DNA from: Candidatus Altarchaeota archaeon
GTDB lineage: Archaea > Altiarchaeota > Altiarchaeia > IMC4 > DAOVSA01
NCBI GenBank assembly: GCA_030633635.1
Contig: DAOVSA010000018.1
Location: 1 to 8,438, forward strand
Reading direction: 5' to 3'
DNA: 8,438 nt
Part shown: positions 1 to 5,900 of the stretch, piece by piece
Numbering within the stretch: position 1 is the first letter of the stretch
How the letters are laid out: every line of letters starts with the position of its first letter
Notes under the pieces: generated by a model
Seen by the model: only the letters and a program-made list of their open reading frames with translations
The model's database searches: none
What the model was told of the DNA's origin: nothing
Translations under genes and position numbers: made by a program

Positions 1-361
1 CGTATTTTTTGGCATCTTCCAATCTGCCCTCTAATTTTGCCAGCTCCCAGAGTTCTTTTGCCTCTTCCTTGACAGACCTCCTTCTCTCCACTTCGAGGAA
101 TTTTAGCTCCGGTGGTACCCCATCAAACACATAAACAGGCTTTATTCCCAGTTTCATTAACCGGGCGGTTCGATAAAGCAATCCAGACAAGTGAGATGTT
201 ATGGCCCCATGAGAATCCATCAAAGGAGTTCCATCGGGTTGCCGAATCGATGAAAGGAATTGATACAATGTATTTAGTGCGTCTATCGCTATTGTTTTTC
301 CCTTCAAATCCGTAAACTCGATGCTGTCATGCAAAACTATGTCTCTTAGATTGACACCCAT
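1..361 (-). CDS. fen: Flap endonuclease 1 (FEN1), N-terminal part, cut by window edge
   Basis: This is the structure-specific nuclease that removes 5' flaps during Okazaki fragment maturation and base excision repair, working with PCNA in the archaeal replisome. The first 120 residues are visible and begin MGVNLRDIV, the usual FEN1 start in which Gly2 becomes the working N-terminus. The XPG N-domain is clear: the metal ligand Asp27 lies in IAIDALN, and a second acidic ligand, Asp80, lies in VYVFDG, followed by the basic helical segment PPELKFLEVERRR. The XPG I-domain, the helix-hairpin-helix and the C-terminal PIP box lie beyond the left edge and cannot be judged. The ATG at 361 has a weak purine-rich stretch (AAAGGGGA) just before it. 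The gene is divergent from the SPFH gene, and a GAN/RecJ-like nuclease, another replication-associated enzyme, lies about 1.1 kb to the right. Confidence 0.95.
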   Translation of the reverse strand, partial: MGVNLRDIVLHDSIEFTDLKGKTIAIDALNTLYQFLSSIRQPDGTPLMDSHGAITSHLSGLLYRTARLMKLGIKPVYVFDGVPPELKFLEVERRRSVKEEAKELWELAKLEGRLEDAKKY

Positions 362-372
362 TTTCCCCTTTG

Positions 373-395
373 ATGTGATATTCCAATGTGATATT
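373..395. repeat. Two direct copies of ATGTGATATT upstream of fen1
   Basis: Identical 10-bp copies occupy 373-382 and 386-395, a 13-bp period, and both are followed by a C within two bases. They lie where the fen1 transcription start is expected, so they could be an operator, or they could simply reflect a small duplication in AT-rich DNA. Confidence 0.4.
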
Positions 396-442
396 TCATT
401 TATATAATCTCATACAGAATCTATAAAGAGTATAAAAAGTAT

Positions 443-448
443 AAGGAG
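443..448 (+). promoter_or_regulatory. Ribosome binding site AAGGAG that decides the SPFH start
   Basis: AAGGAG abuts an ATG at 449 directly, leaving no spacer. A second in-frame ATG at 458 lies 9 nt after GGAG. The psmA and rrp41 genes in this window show nearly the same spacing (9 nt after GAAGGT and GAGG). The downstream ATG at 458 is therefore the better start. Confidence 0.65.
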
Positions 449-457
449 ATGAAAAAA

Positions 458-1444
458 ATGAAACTGGGTGATCAGATCAATGAACTTGGTGCGACCCTTC
501 TAAAGGACAAAGATAAGGGAACAGTGATCAGGGATAGGAAACCAAGAAATACAGCAATACCTAATCTACTTATAATTCTCATGGTAATCCTGATCGTTGG
601 GGTGTCCACGATGATCGCGAGAATTCCCGCGGGACACGTTGGTGTTAAGTATTCGATTCTTGGCGGAGTCAAAGACAGCGAATTTCAAGAGGGCTGGAAC
701 ATCAAAGAGCCGTGGGTTACCGTAACAGAATACAGCATTAGAAGCCAGGTATACACCATGTCGATGATACAAGAAGAAGGGCAGGTAAAGACGGATGATC
801 GGATTAGCGTGATAACCGATGAGGGATTGACCGTTGATCTGGACATGTCTGTCAGGTACAAGATCGTTCCGGATAAAGCATCCGATATTCACAAAAAAAT
901 CGGTCCAAATTACGAATCATTAATCATAAGACCTGTAATCAGGAGCACGATCAGGAGTATTGCATCTCAACACAATGCAAAGGAGATATACGGTGAACAG
1001 AGGGAGGAAGTAGAACAGGAAATCTTTGTAGAAATAGAAAAATCATTGATAACTGACGGGATCATCATCGAGGAAGTGTTGCTGAGAAACGTTGGATTAC
1101 CACAAAAAATCAAAACAGCAATAGAGGAGAAACTCGATGCGGAACAACAGGCAGAGAGAATGATGTTCGTTTTAGAAAAAGAACAAAGAGAGGCAGAAAG
1201 GAAAGTGATAGAATCTCAAGGTATAGCCAATGCAACCATTATCAGGGCTGAGGGAGAAGCACGCGCATTGGAGCTCATAAGCGGTGTGTTACAGGGAAAT
1301 CCAGATTTATTGAGATATAGATACCTTGATATGTTAGGGGACAAGGACATTAAGGTGATAATAGCACCGACCTCTGAGGGAATGCCTGTATTTATGCCTT
1401 TGGATGTTGAAGGTTCTGTTGATTCCTCAAATTCTTCAATTTAG
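458..1444 (+). CDS. SPFH/Band 7 (prohibitin-like) membrane protein
   Basis: This is a membrane-anchored scaffold of the SPFH superfamily (stomatin, prohibitin, flotillin, HflK/C), whose members form ring assemblies that organise membranes or control membrane proteases. Its exact role here is unknown. Numbered from an ATG at 449, residues 1-36 are polar, residues 38-57 form one hydrophobic membrane segment (IPNLLIILMVILIVG), and the SPFH core starts at IPAGHVGVKYS. A charged, probably coiled-coil stretch rich in Glu, Arg and Ala (about 215-275, including EAERKVIESQGIANA and RAEGEARALELI) follows, as in prohibitins, and the tail is Ser-rich. The start is placed at 458 because the ribosome binding site touches the upstream ATG; this gives 328 residues instead of 331. 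No nfeD partner, common beside archaeal stomatins, is next to it. It is divergent from fen1 and convergent with the DHH nuclease gene. Confidence 0.88.
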   Translation: MKLGDQINELGATLLKDKDKGTVIRDRKPRNTAIPNLLIILMVILIVGVSTMIARIPAGHVGVKYSILGGVKDSEFQEGWNIKEPWVTVTEYSIRSQVYTMSMIQEEGQVKTDDRISVITDEGLTVDLDMSVRYKIVPDKASDIHKKIGPNYESLIIRPVIRSTIRSIASQHNAKEIYGEQREEVEQEIFVEIEKSLITDGIIIEEVLLRNVGLPQKIKTAIEEKLDAEQQAERMMFVLEKEQREAERKVIESQGIANATIIRAEGEARALELISGVLQGNPDLLRYRYLDMLGDKDIKVIIAPTSEGMPVFMPLDVEGSVDSSNSSI

Positions 1445-1458
1445 AATTTTCAAAATCT
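1445..1458. terminator. Minimal convergent spacer between SPFH and DHH nuclease genes
   Basis: Only 14 bp separate the two stop codons. The spacer carries a four-T run on each strand (TTTT at 1447-1450 on plus, and AAAA at 1452-1455, read as T on minus). There is no hairpin, so the transcripts probably overlap at their 3' ends. The terminator role is inferred from the T runs and the convergent arrangement. Confidence 0.25.
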
Positions 1459-2835
1459 TCAACCCAGCTTTTGCTCTCTGAACATACTGTCTACAAAACT
1501 TAGAAATTCTTCTTTTTTATCTTTTGGTATCCTTGCTCCGGCAGCGATATCGTGACCCCCGCCTTCTCCGCCAAATTCCTCGCTTCCAGTTCTCATTGCA
1601 TTTCCAAGATGAATTCCCCTTCTAATAAGGCCCCAATTTGCCCTTGCAGATACTTTAACCTTGGATTTATCATCTTTATCGTTTGCAAATGCCAAAATCG
1701 GTTTGTTGGATGGGATAATCTTGGCACCGTATGCCATCCCGGCCACGACACCAACTATTCTTTCATCTATATCCTCTTCTGCATCGAAGTAATACAATTC
1801 ATTTAATTCTTTGACTCCTACAACAGACAAATAGTTCAATCCATCCCGAAGCATCCTTCTATTTATACGCAACAACTTCCGCGCCTTTTTCAGATAAGTT
1901 CCTCTATCCCCCTGGCAAATTCTTACACCAATTTCCGGCTGTTCTTGGCGTCCACAAGCATTTAGAAGGGTGGCAAATTCCTTTGCATCCCGAAGCTCGG
2001 TTCTTTTTTCCTCCTTGAGTAATGTATACGTCTCACCAATCATTCGCTGGATTAAAAACTCGGGTGTGTTACAATCCAGAAGACGGATATATAAAGCGGT
2101 GGTCAATTTTTGCCGTTCTTCTATGCTCAAATCCACATAATTTAGCTGGGCATCATCCATCTGTAATTTAATACCCAATTTTTCTATAAATTGTGTACAA
2201 GCAATTTGATCTCCAGTAAGGCCTGGAATGACTGGATCGGATGCGTATGTTAACATCCGGCTTAGGGGTCTACTCTGTCTGCCAAACAATCTCAAATCAT
2301 TTTTTACCTTCAGAACACCCAAGTTTACTCCATCATCCAGAATTATCCGATTCAAAGAATTTAATTTTCCTTCAGAATCCTGCATATCCCCAACCGCCCC
2401 AACAATCGCGATATCTGCCATATTAGTGCGATCTAATGCCTTTGCAACCAGATAGGACAATCCCGAAGCACTTATATCCTTGCCACCATCATATCCATAA
2501 AAATGAGGGTTTATCTGGAATTCATGCTTCCTTAAGGGCGTGTGATGATCAATTATATAAAAATTATTTATTCCGCTTTCTTTGATCAAATTTAATTGTC
2601 CACTCCCCATATCAGTGAATACCACGGTTCTATCATCAATTTTACCGATAGTTGTACTGTCTAGTTGTTTTATTACCATAAATTCGACATCTTTTCCCAG
2701 ATATTGCAGTAGGTCTAAAATAATCGCACAAGCTGTGATCCCATCTGCATCGTGATGGCTGACCAGCAGAATATCATCTTCATCCTTTAATTTGCATGAA
2801 AAATCCTTTATATCTCTCCAAAAATCATTGTTCAT
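1459..2835 (-). CDS. RecJ-like DHH/DHHA1 phosphoesterase (GAN-type single-strand exonuclease)
   Basis: This is an archaeal member of the DHH superfamily related to bacterial RecJ. In Thermococcales, the GINS-associated nuclease GAN is a single-strand-specific exonuclease bound to the replicative helicase; the same role here is inferred from similarity. The 458 residues match that family's length. All phosphoesterase motifs are visible: SHHDADG (26-32), TDMGSG (74-79), the DHH triad (96-98, in IIDHHTP), GDMQD (149-153), and the C-terminal DHHA1 motif GGEGGGH (422-428), so it should be an active metal-dependent enzyme. It starts at the ATG at 2835, only 3 bp after the stop of the DJ-1/PfpI gene, with a weak AAGGGG about 10 nt upstream, so the two are almost certainly one operon. 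fen1 lies about 1.1 kb downstream. An oligoribonuclease or cyclic dinucleotide hydrolase activity cannot be excluded. Confidence 0.88.
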   Translation of the reverse strand: MNNDFWRDIKDFSCKLKDEDDILLVSHHDADGITACAIILDLLQYLGKDVEFMVIKQLDSTTIGKIDDRTVVFTDMGSGQLNLIKESGINNFYIIDHHTPLRKHEFQINPHFYGYDGGKDISASGLSYLVAKALDRTNMADIAIVGAVGDMQDSEGKLNSLNRIILDDGVNLGVLKVKNDLRLFGRQSRPLSRMLTYASDPVIPGLTGDQIACTQFIEKLGIKLQMDDAQLNYVDLSIEERQKLTTALYIRLLDCNTPEFLIQRMIGETYTLLKEEKRTELRDAKEFATLLNACGRQEQPEIGVRICQGDRGTYLKKARKLLRINRRMLRDGLNYLSVVGVKELNELYYFDAEEDIDERIVGVVAGMAYGAKIIPSNKPILAFANDKDDKSKVKVSARANWGLIRRGIHLGNAMRTGSEEFGGEGGGHDIAAGARIPKDKKEEFLSFVDSMFREQKLG

Positions 2836-2838
2836 ATC

Positions 2839-3366
2839 TCATGCCCCTTCAATCATGTCTGCAATTTTCTCTGCAAATTCTTTTGCAGCTTCTGGGCCCT
2901 TTCCCGTGATTATTCTTCCATCCTGAGTGACCAGTTCTCCTGTGTATATAGCTCCCCTTGATTCTATATAAGTGGGAGAACCCCAGACAGTTGCATTCTT
3001 TCCATTTAAAACCCCGGCACTAGCCAGAATATTTGGGGCCAGACAGATAGCACCCAAAATCTTTTCTTGATCATCCGCACTCTTGGCAAGACCTATATAC
3101 CTCGAATTTTCGCATAATCCATGAATATCTACACCACGCCCACCGACAAATACTACTGCGTCGTACCCAGAGGCATTGATCTCGGAAATATCTATGTCGA
3201 TTGTTGCCATAGCACCAAACATACCTTTTGATCTTCCTACACCATCCGAGGTGATCACTATCTTTGCTCCAACATCCTCCCAAAATTCCTTTGGTATCAA
3301 TAATTCCTCGTCCCTGAAATCACTAGGTGCAATAGCCATTAAAATTGTTTTATTTTCAAGATTCAT
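2839..3366 (-). CDS. DJ-1/PfpI-family protein
   Basis: This is a member of the DJ-1/PfpI superfamily, which includes deglycase/glyoxalase-like enzymes, peptidases and redox sensors; the substrate cannot be read from sequence. It is 175 residues when started at the ATG at 3366. The nucleophile elbow is GAICLAPN with Cys108 (Cys111 if a GTG at 3375 is used), preceded by the FVGGRG turn typical of the fold. Two differences from PfpI itself stand out. The residue after the cysteine is Leu, not the His of the protease-like members, and the N-terminal FRDEEL puts Arg where PfpI has its active-site Glu, although acidic residues follow at once. The GTG at 3375 lies inside the likely ribosome binding site GGGTGA (3377-3372), so the ATG is preferred. 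The gene leads a two-gene unit with the DHH nuclease. Confidence 0.85.
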   Translation of the reverse strand: MNLENKTILMAIAPSDFRDEELLIPKEFWEDVGAKIVITSDGVGRSKGMFGAMATIDIDISEINASGYDAVVFVGGRGVDIHGLCENSRYIGLAKSADDQEKILGAICLAPNILASAGVLNGKNATVWGSPTYIESRGAIYTGELVTQDGRIITGKGPEAAKEFAEKIADMIEGA

Positions 3367-3403
3367 TTTTTTCACCCATATATTATATATTTTATGTATA
3401 TAA
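3367..3403 (-). promoter_or_regulatory. Promoter and ribosome binding site of the DJ-1/PfpI - DHH pair
   Basis: On the minus strand a TATA-like TTATATA (3403-3397) is followed by more AT-rich DNA and then GGGTGA (3377-3372), which can pair with the 16S 3' end, five A residues and the ATG at 3366. A start about 25 bp after the box would leave a leader of only about 10 nt. A second AT-rich run at 3391-3381 makes the exact box uncertain. Read-through from rpoL is an alternative. Confidence 0.45.
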
Positions 3404-3434
3404 TGGATAGAAATAGATATCCTCGATAAGAACG

Positions 3435-3483
3435 ATACTAACTGCCAACGATATGGGGTCAGTATTGATCCTCATTCTATGAG
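3435..3483 (-). other. Two small hairpins between rpoL and the DJ-1/PfpI gene
   Basis: Read on the minus strand, CTCATAGAATGAG (3483-3471) forms a 5-bp stem with a 3-nt loop just after the rpoL stop. Next, ATACTGAC and GTTAGTAT (3465-3458 and 3442-3435) pair over 8 bp with one G-U pair around a 15-nt loop. No T run follows either hairpin, so this is not a typical archaeal terminator; it may be an RNA processing or stability element at the 3' end of the csl4-rpoL transcript. The area is less AT-rich than other spacers here. No C/D-box pair was found. Confidence 0.3.
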
Positions 3484-3492
3484 CAGTGATAA

Positions 3493-3753
3493 CTAGACCT
3501 TCAACTCACTTTCAAACAATCCCCTTAACTCACTCAAATTCTTTTCAACCTTATCTATCGCCATTTCAAGATCCTTTGGCGGATTTTTTGATGTTATATG
3601 CAACCTATAAACACTTAATAACGGCTGTGGTTCATAGGTATACGCATCAACTCCCTCTTCGATCAATGCCTCTCTCAGGACATTCGGCAGGGATTTATCA
3701 TCAGAGTCTATTTCTATTTCCCCTTTTTTCATTTTGATTATTTTAAGTTCCAT
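3493..3753 (-). CDS. rpoL: DNA-directed RNA polymerase subunit L
   Basis: This is the small archaeal RNA polymerase subunit homologous to eukaryotic Rpb11 and AC19. It pairs with subunit D to form the assembly platform corresponding to the bacterial alpha dimer. The 86-residue length is typical of the family. The order is as expected: a first strand MELKIIKMKKGEIEIDSDD, the helix PNVLREALIEE that forms the dimer interface with D, a strand segment around YEPQP and YRLHITSKNPP, and a long C-terminal helix (AIDKVEKNLSELRGLFESE). The ATG at 3753 is preferred over Met8 because the N-terminal strand is conserved in the family. It begins 6 bp after the csl4 stop with no clear ribosome binding site, which suggests coupled translation. 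Csl4-rpoL adjacency is known in other archaea. Confidence 0.93.
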   Translation of the reverse strand: MELKIIKMKKGEIEIDSDDKSLPNVLREALIEEGVDAYTYEPQPLLSVYRLHITSKNPPKDLEMAIDKVEKNLSELRGLFESELKV

Positions 3754-3759
3754 TTTTTT

Positions 3760-4317
3760 TCAAAGATTGCGCACTCCACCATAGTCATCTGCTATCTTTC
3801 GATCCTCCAAATGGCCACAATTTAGACATTTCAATTTATCTTTGTATTTATCGGATTTAACCAAAGGATTTCGACATCTCTTACAAAATGCATTGACCGC
3901 CCCAAAATTGTCTTTTGTAGATAAATCGATCATTCCGCGTTCAATTTTGATAACCTTTGCCTTTATGATATCACCGATCCCAAAACAATCCTCTGGTTTT
4001 TCAACATAACCATTTGCAATATTTGAGACATAAATTGCGCTTTTAATGTCCACTTCATTATCTGATCCCTGAATTTTTCTAATGATTACCACTACATTGT
4101 TTTTTCTTATGCTTAGGACATCACCAAAAACGGTTTGTCCCACTTCCAACTCTACAGGCATTTTCCCATCTACTCTTGCTGTTCGTTTTTCATGATCAAG
4201 GATTAATTCGCCGATATTTGATGCGTATATCTTTCCATCCTCCGCATATGTTCCCTTTTTTGGGATGAATTCCTCTATAGTCCCTATATATTCCCCAATC
4301 GATATAAATTTGTTCAT
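3760..4317 (-). CDS. csl4: Exosome RNA-binding cap subunit Csl4
   Basis: Csl4 sits on top of the archaeal exosome ring, binds RNA and recruits DnaG, helping feed substrates into the Rrp41/Rrp42 chamber. The 185 residues match the family. The layout is an N-terminal domain (about 1-58, starting with the family-like SIGEYIGTIEEFIPKKGTY), an S1 fold (about 59-137, with VGQTVFGDVLSI and GDIIKAKVIKIE), and a C-terminal zinc ribbon with Cys145, Cys148, Cys164 and Cys167 (FCKRC and KCLNCG) followed by EDRKIADDYG. All four zinc ligands are present. An in-frame TAG at 4326-4324 just upstream fixes the ATG at 4317 as the first possible start. It is followed after 6 bp by rpoL, so the two are co-transcribed; a 126-bp gap separates it from rrp41 upstream. 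Confidence 0.95.
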   Translation of the reverse strand: MNKFISIGEYIGTIEEFIPKKGTYAEDGKIYASNIGELILDHEKRTARVDGKMPVELEVGQTVFGDVLSIRKNNVVVIIRKIQGSDNEVDIKSAIYVSNIANGYVEKPEDCFGIGDIIKAKVIKIERGMIDLSTKDNFGAVNAFCKRCRNPLVKSDKYKDKLKCLNCGHLEDRKIADDYGGVRNL

Positions 4318-4443
4318 TTTTATCTATTTTATTTCCTTGCCATACAAGGGCAATAAATTCAAAACTTCTTACGTTATACGATATGGATCCATAACTTTAA
4401 TAAATGGAGATTAATCGTTTCTTGTTGTGATATAAAGTTCGCA
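4318..4443 (-). promoter_or_regulatory. 126-bp spacer between rrp41 and csl4, probable csl4 promoter/leader
   Basis: This is the only sizeable break inside the cluster. It contains AT-rich minus-strand boxes, TTTATATCAC just after the rrp41 stop and TTTATTAAAG further on; either might be a TATA element. It also holds a perfect 12-bp palindrome, TATGGATCCATA (4382-4393), and a 5-bp hairpin CCTTG-CCATA-CAAGG (4335-4349) whose arm contains the only AAGGA near the csl4 start, about 17 nt upstream of the ATG. No protein-coding remnant was recognised, and in particular no piece of rrp42. The promoter role is inferred. Confidence 0.4.
4382..4393. repeat. Perfect 12-bp palindrome TATGGATCCATA
   Basis: The sequence is self-complementary over 12 bases and sits in the rrp41-csl4 spacer, about 65 bp upstream of the csl4 start. 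Partial outer symmetry exists as GTTAT at 4373-4377 and ATAAC at 4391-4395. It could be a dimeric regulator site or chance. Confidence 0.35.
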
Positions 4444-5151
4444 CTACTGATATTTCTTCATCAATACCTCTTTTTGCAGTTCATAAACCTTTAATGCCCC
4501 ATTCATTACCATCTCGTATAATTCATTGAACTCATCCCGGGAAAGTATTCCATCCATCTGTAAAAGTACAACCTCTTTTTTTCTCGGTACGATTGCCATT
4601 GGCAGGTCACATTCACCAAAGTTGTCTTCGTCTTTCATTAAATCAACTACGAGTTTGCCATTGACCTTACCGCCTGCACACGCTGCAACTAAATCCTTCA
4701 TTGGAATTCCTGCATCCGCCAACGCCAGTGATGCCGCTGTCAAACCCACACATCTCGTTCCAGCGTCTGCTTGCAGGATCTCTATAAATACGTCTATTCC
4801 CGTATCCGGATATTGTTCAAGCAAAACAACGGAACTTAATGCTTCCGTAATGACCTTTGATATTTCACTAGATCTTCTATCCGGGCCTGGTCTTTTTCTA
4901 TCATCAACGGAAAATGGTGCCATTGAATACTTGCATCTGAGTACTGCCCGTGTTGGATCTTTTAAATGCTTTGGATGGATATCTCTTGGACCATATGCTG
5001 CTGCAAGTACTTTATTTTTACCCCATTCAATATATGCAGAGCCAGTTGCCCTTTTAATGACCCCAATCTCCATCTTTATCTCCCGAACTTCATCAGATTT
5101 TCGTCCATCCAATCTAATCCCTTTCTCATCAATCAGTTTAATCTCATCCAT
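4444..5151 (-). CDS. rrp41: Exosome catalytic subunit Rrp41 (RNase PH family)
   Basis: Rrp41 is the catalytic subunit of the archaeal exosome; with Rrp42 it forms a hexameric ring that degrades RNA from the 3' end with phosphate and can add tails in the reverse reaction. The 235 residues show the family N-terminus (IRLDGRKSDEVREI), the RNA-contacting basic stretch RKRPGPDRRSSE (85-96), the RNase PH region EILQADAGTRCVGLTAAS (124-141) that includes the phosphate-binding area, and DLPMAIVP with Asp182 at the position of the general-acid/metal aspartate known from Sulfolobus Rrp41. It therefore looks active and is not Rrp42, which lacks that residue. GAGG (5164-5161) lies 9 nt before the ATG at 5151, 16 bp after the rrp4 stop. 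Unusually, rrp42 does not follow it. Confidence 0.96.
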   Translation of the reverse strand: MDEIKLIDEKGIRLDGRKSDEVREIKMEIGVIKRATGSAYIEWGKNKVLAAAYGPRDIHPKHLKDPTRAVLRCKYSMAPFSVDDRKRPGPDRRSSEISKVITEALSSVVLLEQYPDTGIDVFIEILQADAGTRCVGLTAASLALADAGIPMKDLVAACAGGKVNGKLVVDLMKDEDNFGECDLPMAIVPRKKEVVLLQMDGILSRDEFNELYEMVMNGALKVYELQKEVLMKKYQ

Positions 5152-5160
5152 TTTTGATAT

Positions 5161-5164
5161 CCTC
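5161..5164 (-). promoter_or_regulatory. Ribosome binding site GAGG of rrp41
   Basis: On the minus strand GAGG is separated from the rrp41 ATG (5151) by 9 nt, ATATCAAAA, and lies entirely in the 16-bp rrp4-rrp41 spacer. It supports the chosen start and independent re-initiation of rrp41 in the operon. Confidence 0.6.
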
Positions 5165-5167
5165 TAC

Positions 5168-5857
5168 TTATTCTATCTTTATCTTAGTTTTTTGAGTATC
5201 TTGTATGCATTTATCCAGCATCTCACCAATCCGATCCGTTAATCCTGTGGTGTATGCTTCCCGTTCTATTTTTCGTATAGCCTCAACTACCAGATTATCC
5301 TGCCCGCCTTTTATCCAAATCCTTCCATTTTGCCCAACAACGATCCCACACCTGGTTTTTTCTTTTATCATATTAATCATCGATCTCTTTTTACCGATTA
5401 TTCTGGGAACGCGCTTTGGATTGACCTCGATAATTTGCCCATCTGTAAGTTTCCATGGCAGTATCAGTGTTGAGGAGTACACTTCATCAACCCGGGCGAT
5501 TTTTGCACTAATCACATCACCGATTCTAAAATAATCGGTTAAATCTACCCGTGATTGGTTTCGTGTGGCTTCTTCTCCTGACATACTACCAGAGTATGGA
5601 GAATTTATCTCAACTAACCATCTATCTCTAAGGACTTTTGTTATCACCCCAATTACTACATCCTCCCTTCTTGGTTTGTAAATTCCCGCCAGTGGGATAA
5701 CTCCTATTTCTCTTTTGTTTAGTTTTACCAAACCCTGGATGGGAGAAAAAACACTTGCTCCCTCTCGAATACACTCAAGATCAGATCGAATTTTCTCCCC
5801 AATCAGCTGTCCCGGCAATACTAAGTCTCTATTCTTGATGTTAAGCGTGTTTGTCAT
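5168..5857 (-). CDS. rrp4: Exosome RNA-binding cap subunit Rrp4 (S1 and KH domains)
   Basis: Rrp4 forms the trimeric RNA-binding cap of the archaeal exosome and tightens and directs RNA entry into the Rrp41/Rrp42 ring. From the ATG at 5857 it has 229 residues, a usual length. The N-terminal domain begins near RDLVLPGQLIGE, the S1 domain covers about 65-134 (VVIGVITKVLRDRWLVEI, GDVISAKIARVDE), and the KH domain about 146-210 with its GxxG loop at Gly155-Lys-Lys-Arg158 (PRIIGKKRSM), followed by CGIVVGQNGRIWIKG. The frame stays open upstream to a TTG at 5899, but the 14 added residues are not family-like. The ATG at 5857 lacks a nearby ribosome binding site; a GAAGGA at 5884-5879 lies 10-11 nt before an in-frame ATT at 5869, so the exact start is open. 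It follows the SBDS gene closely and precedes rrp41 by 16 bp. Confidence 0.93.
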   Translation of the reverse strand: MTNTLNIKNRDLVLPGQLIGEKIRSDLECIREGASVFSPIQGLVKLNKREIGVIPLAGIYKPRREDVVIGVITKVLRDRWLVEINSPYSGSMSGEEATRNQSRVDLTDYFRIGDVISAKIARVDEVYSSTLILPWKLTDGQIIEVNPKRVPRIIGKKRSMINMIKEKTRCGIVVGQNGRIWIKGGQDNLVVEAIRKIEREAYTTGLTDRIGEMLDKCIQDTQKTKIKIE

Positions 5858-5900
5858 CTTTATTTTAATGTATGTATATCCTTCAACAATTGAAATCAAA

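Larger units (their letters stand above)
362..457. promoter_or_regulatory. Divergent promoter region between fen1 and SPFH gene
   Basis: This 96-bp AT-rich spacer holds one nearly symmetrical TATA-like box, TTATATAA (400-407), that could be read on either strand. Initiation about 25 bp away would fall near 378 for fen1 and near 430 for the SPFH gene, giving short leaders of roughly 17 and 28 nt. No clear BRE is seen on the plus strand; the minus strand has a purine-rich ATGAGA before the box. A 10-bp direct repeat, ATGTGATATT, at 373-382 and 386-395 lies between the box and fen1. The assignment rests on spacing and base composition only. Confidence 0.5.

Noticed and set aside
112..315. Plus-strand open frame inside fen1
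   Set aside because: It is antisense to fen1, which translates continuously with both metal-binding aspartates.
566..892. Minus-strand open frame of 108 residues inside the SPFH gene
   Set aside because: It is antisense to the SPFH coding region, shows no recognisable domain and lacks a promoter or ribosome binding site.
3403..3492. Possible C/D-box small RNA after rpoL
   Set aside because: A C-box-like GTGATAA and a CTGA occur, but on different strands or too close together, and no proper C, D, C' and D' arrangement exists.
4526..5242. Long plus-strand open frame of 238 residues opposite rrp41
   Set aside because: It is fully antisense to rrp41, whose motifs are unmistakable; its Ser- and Ile-rich composition is what the reverse of a conserved gene gives, with no ribosome binding site or family motif.
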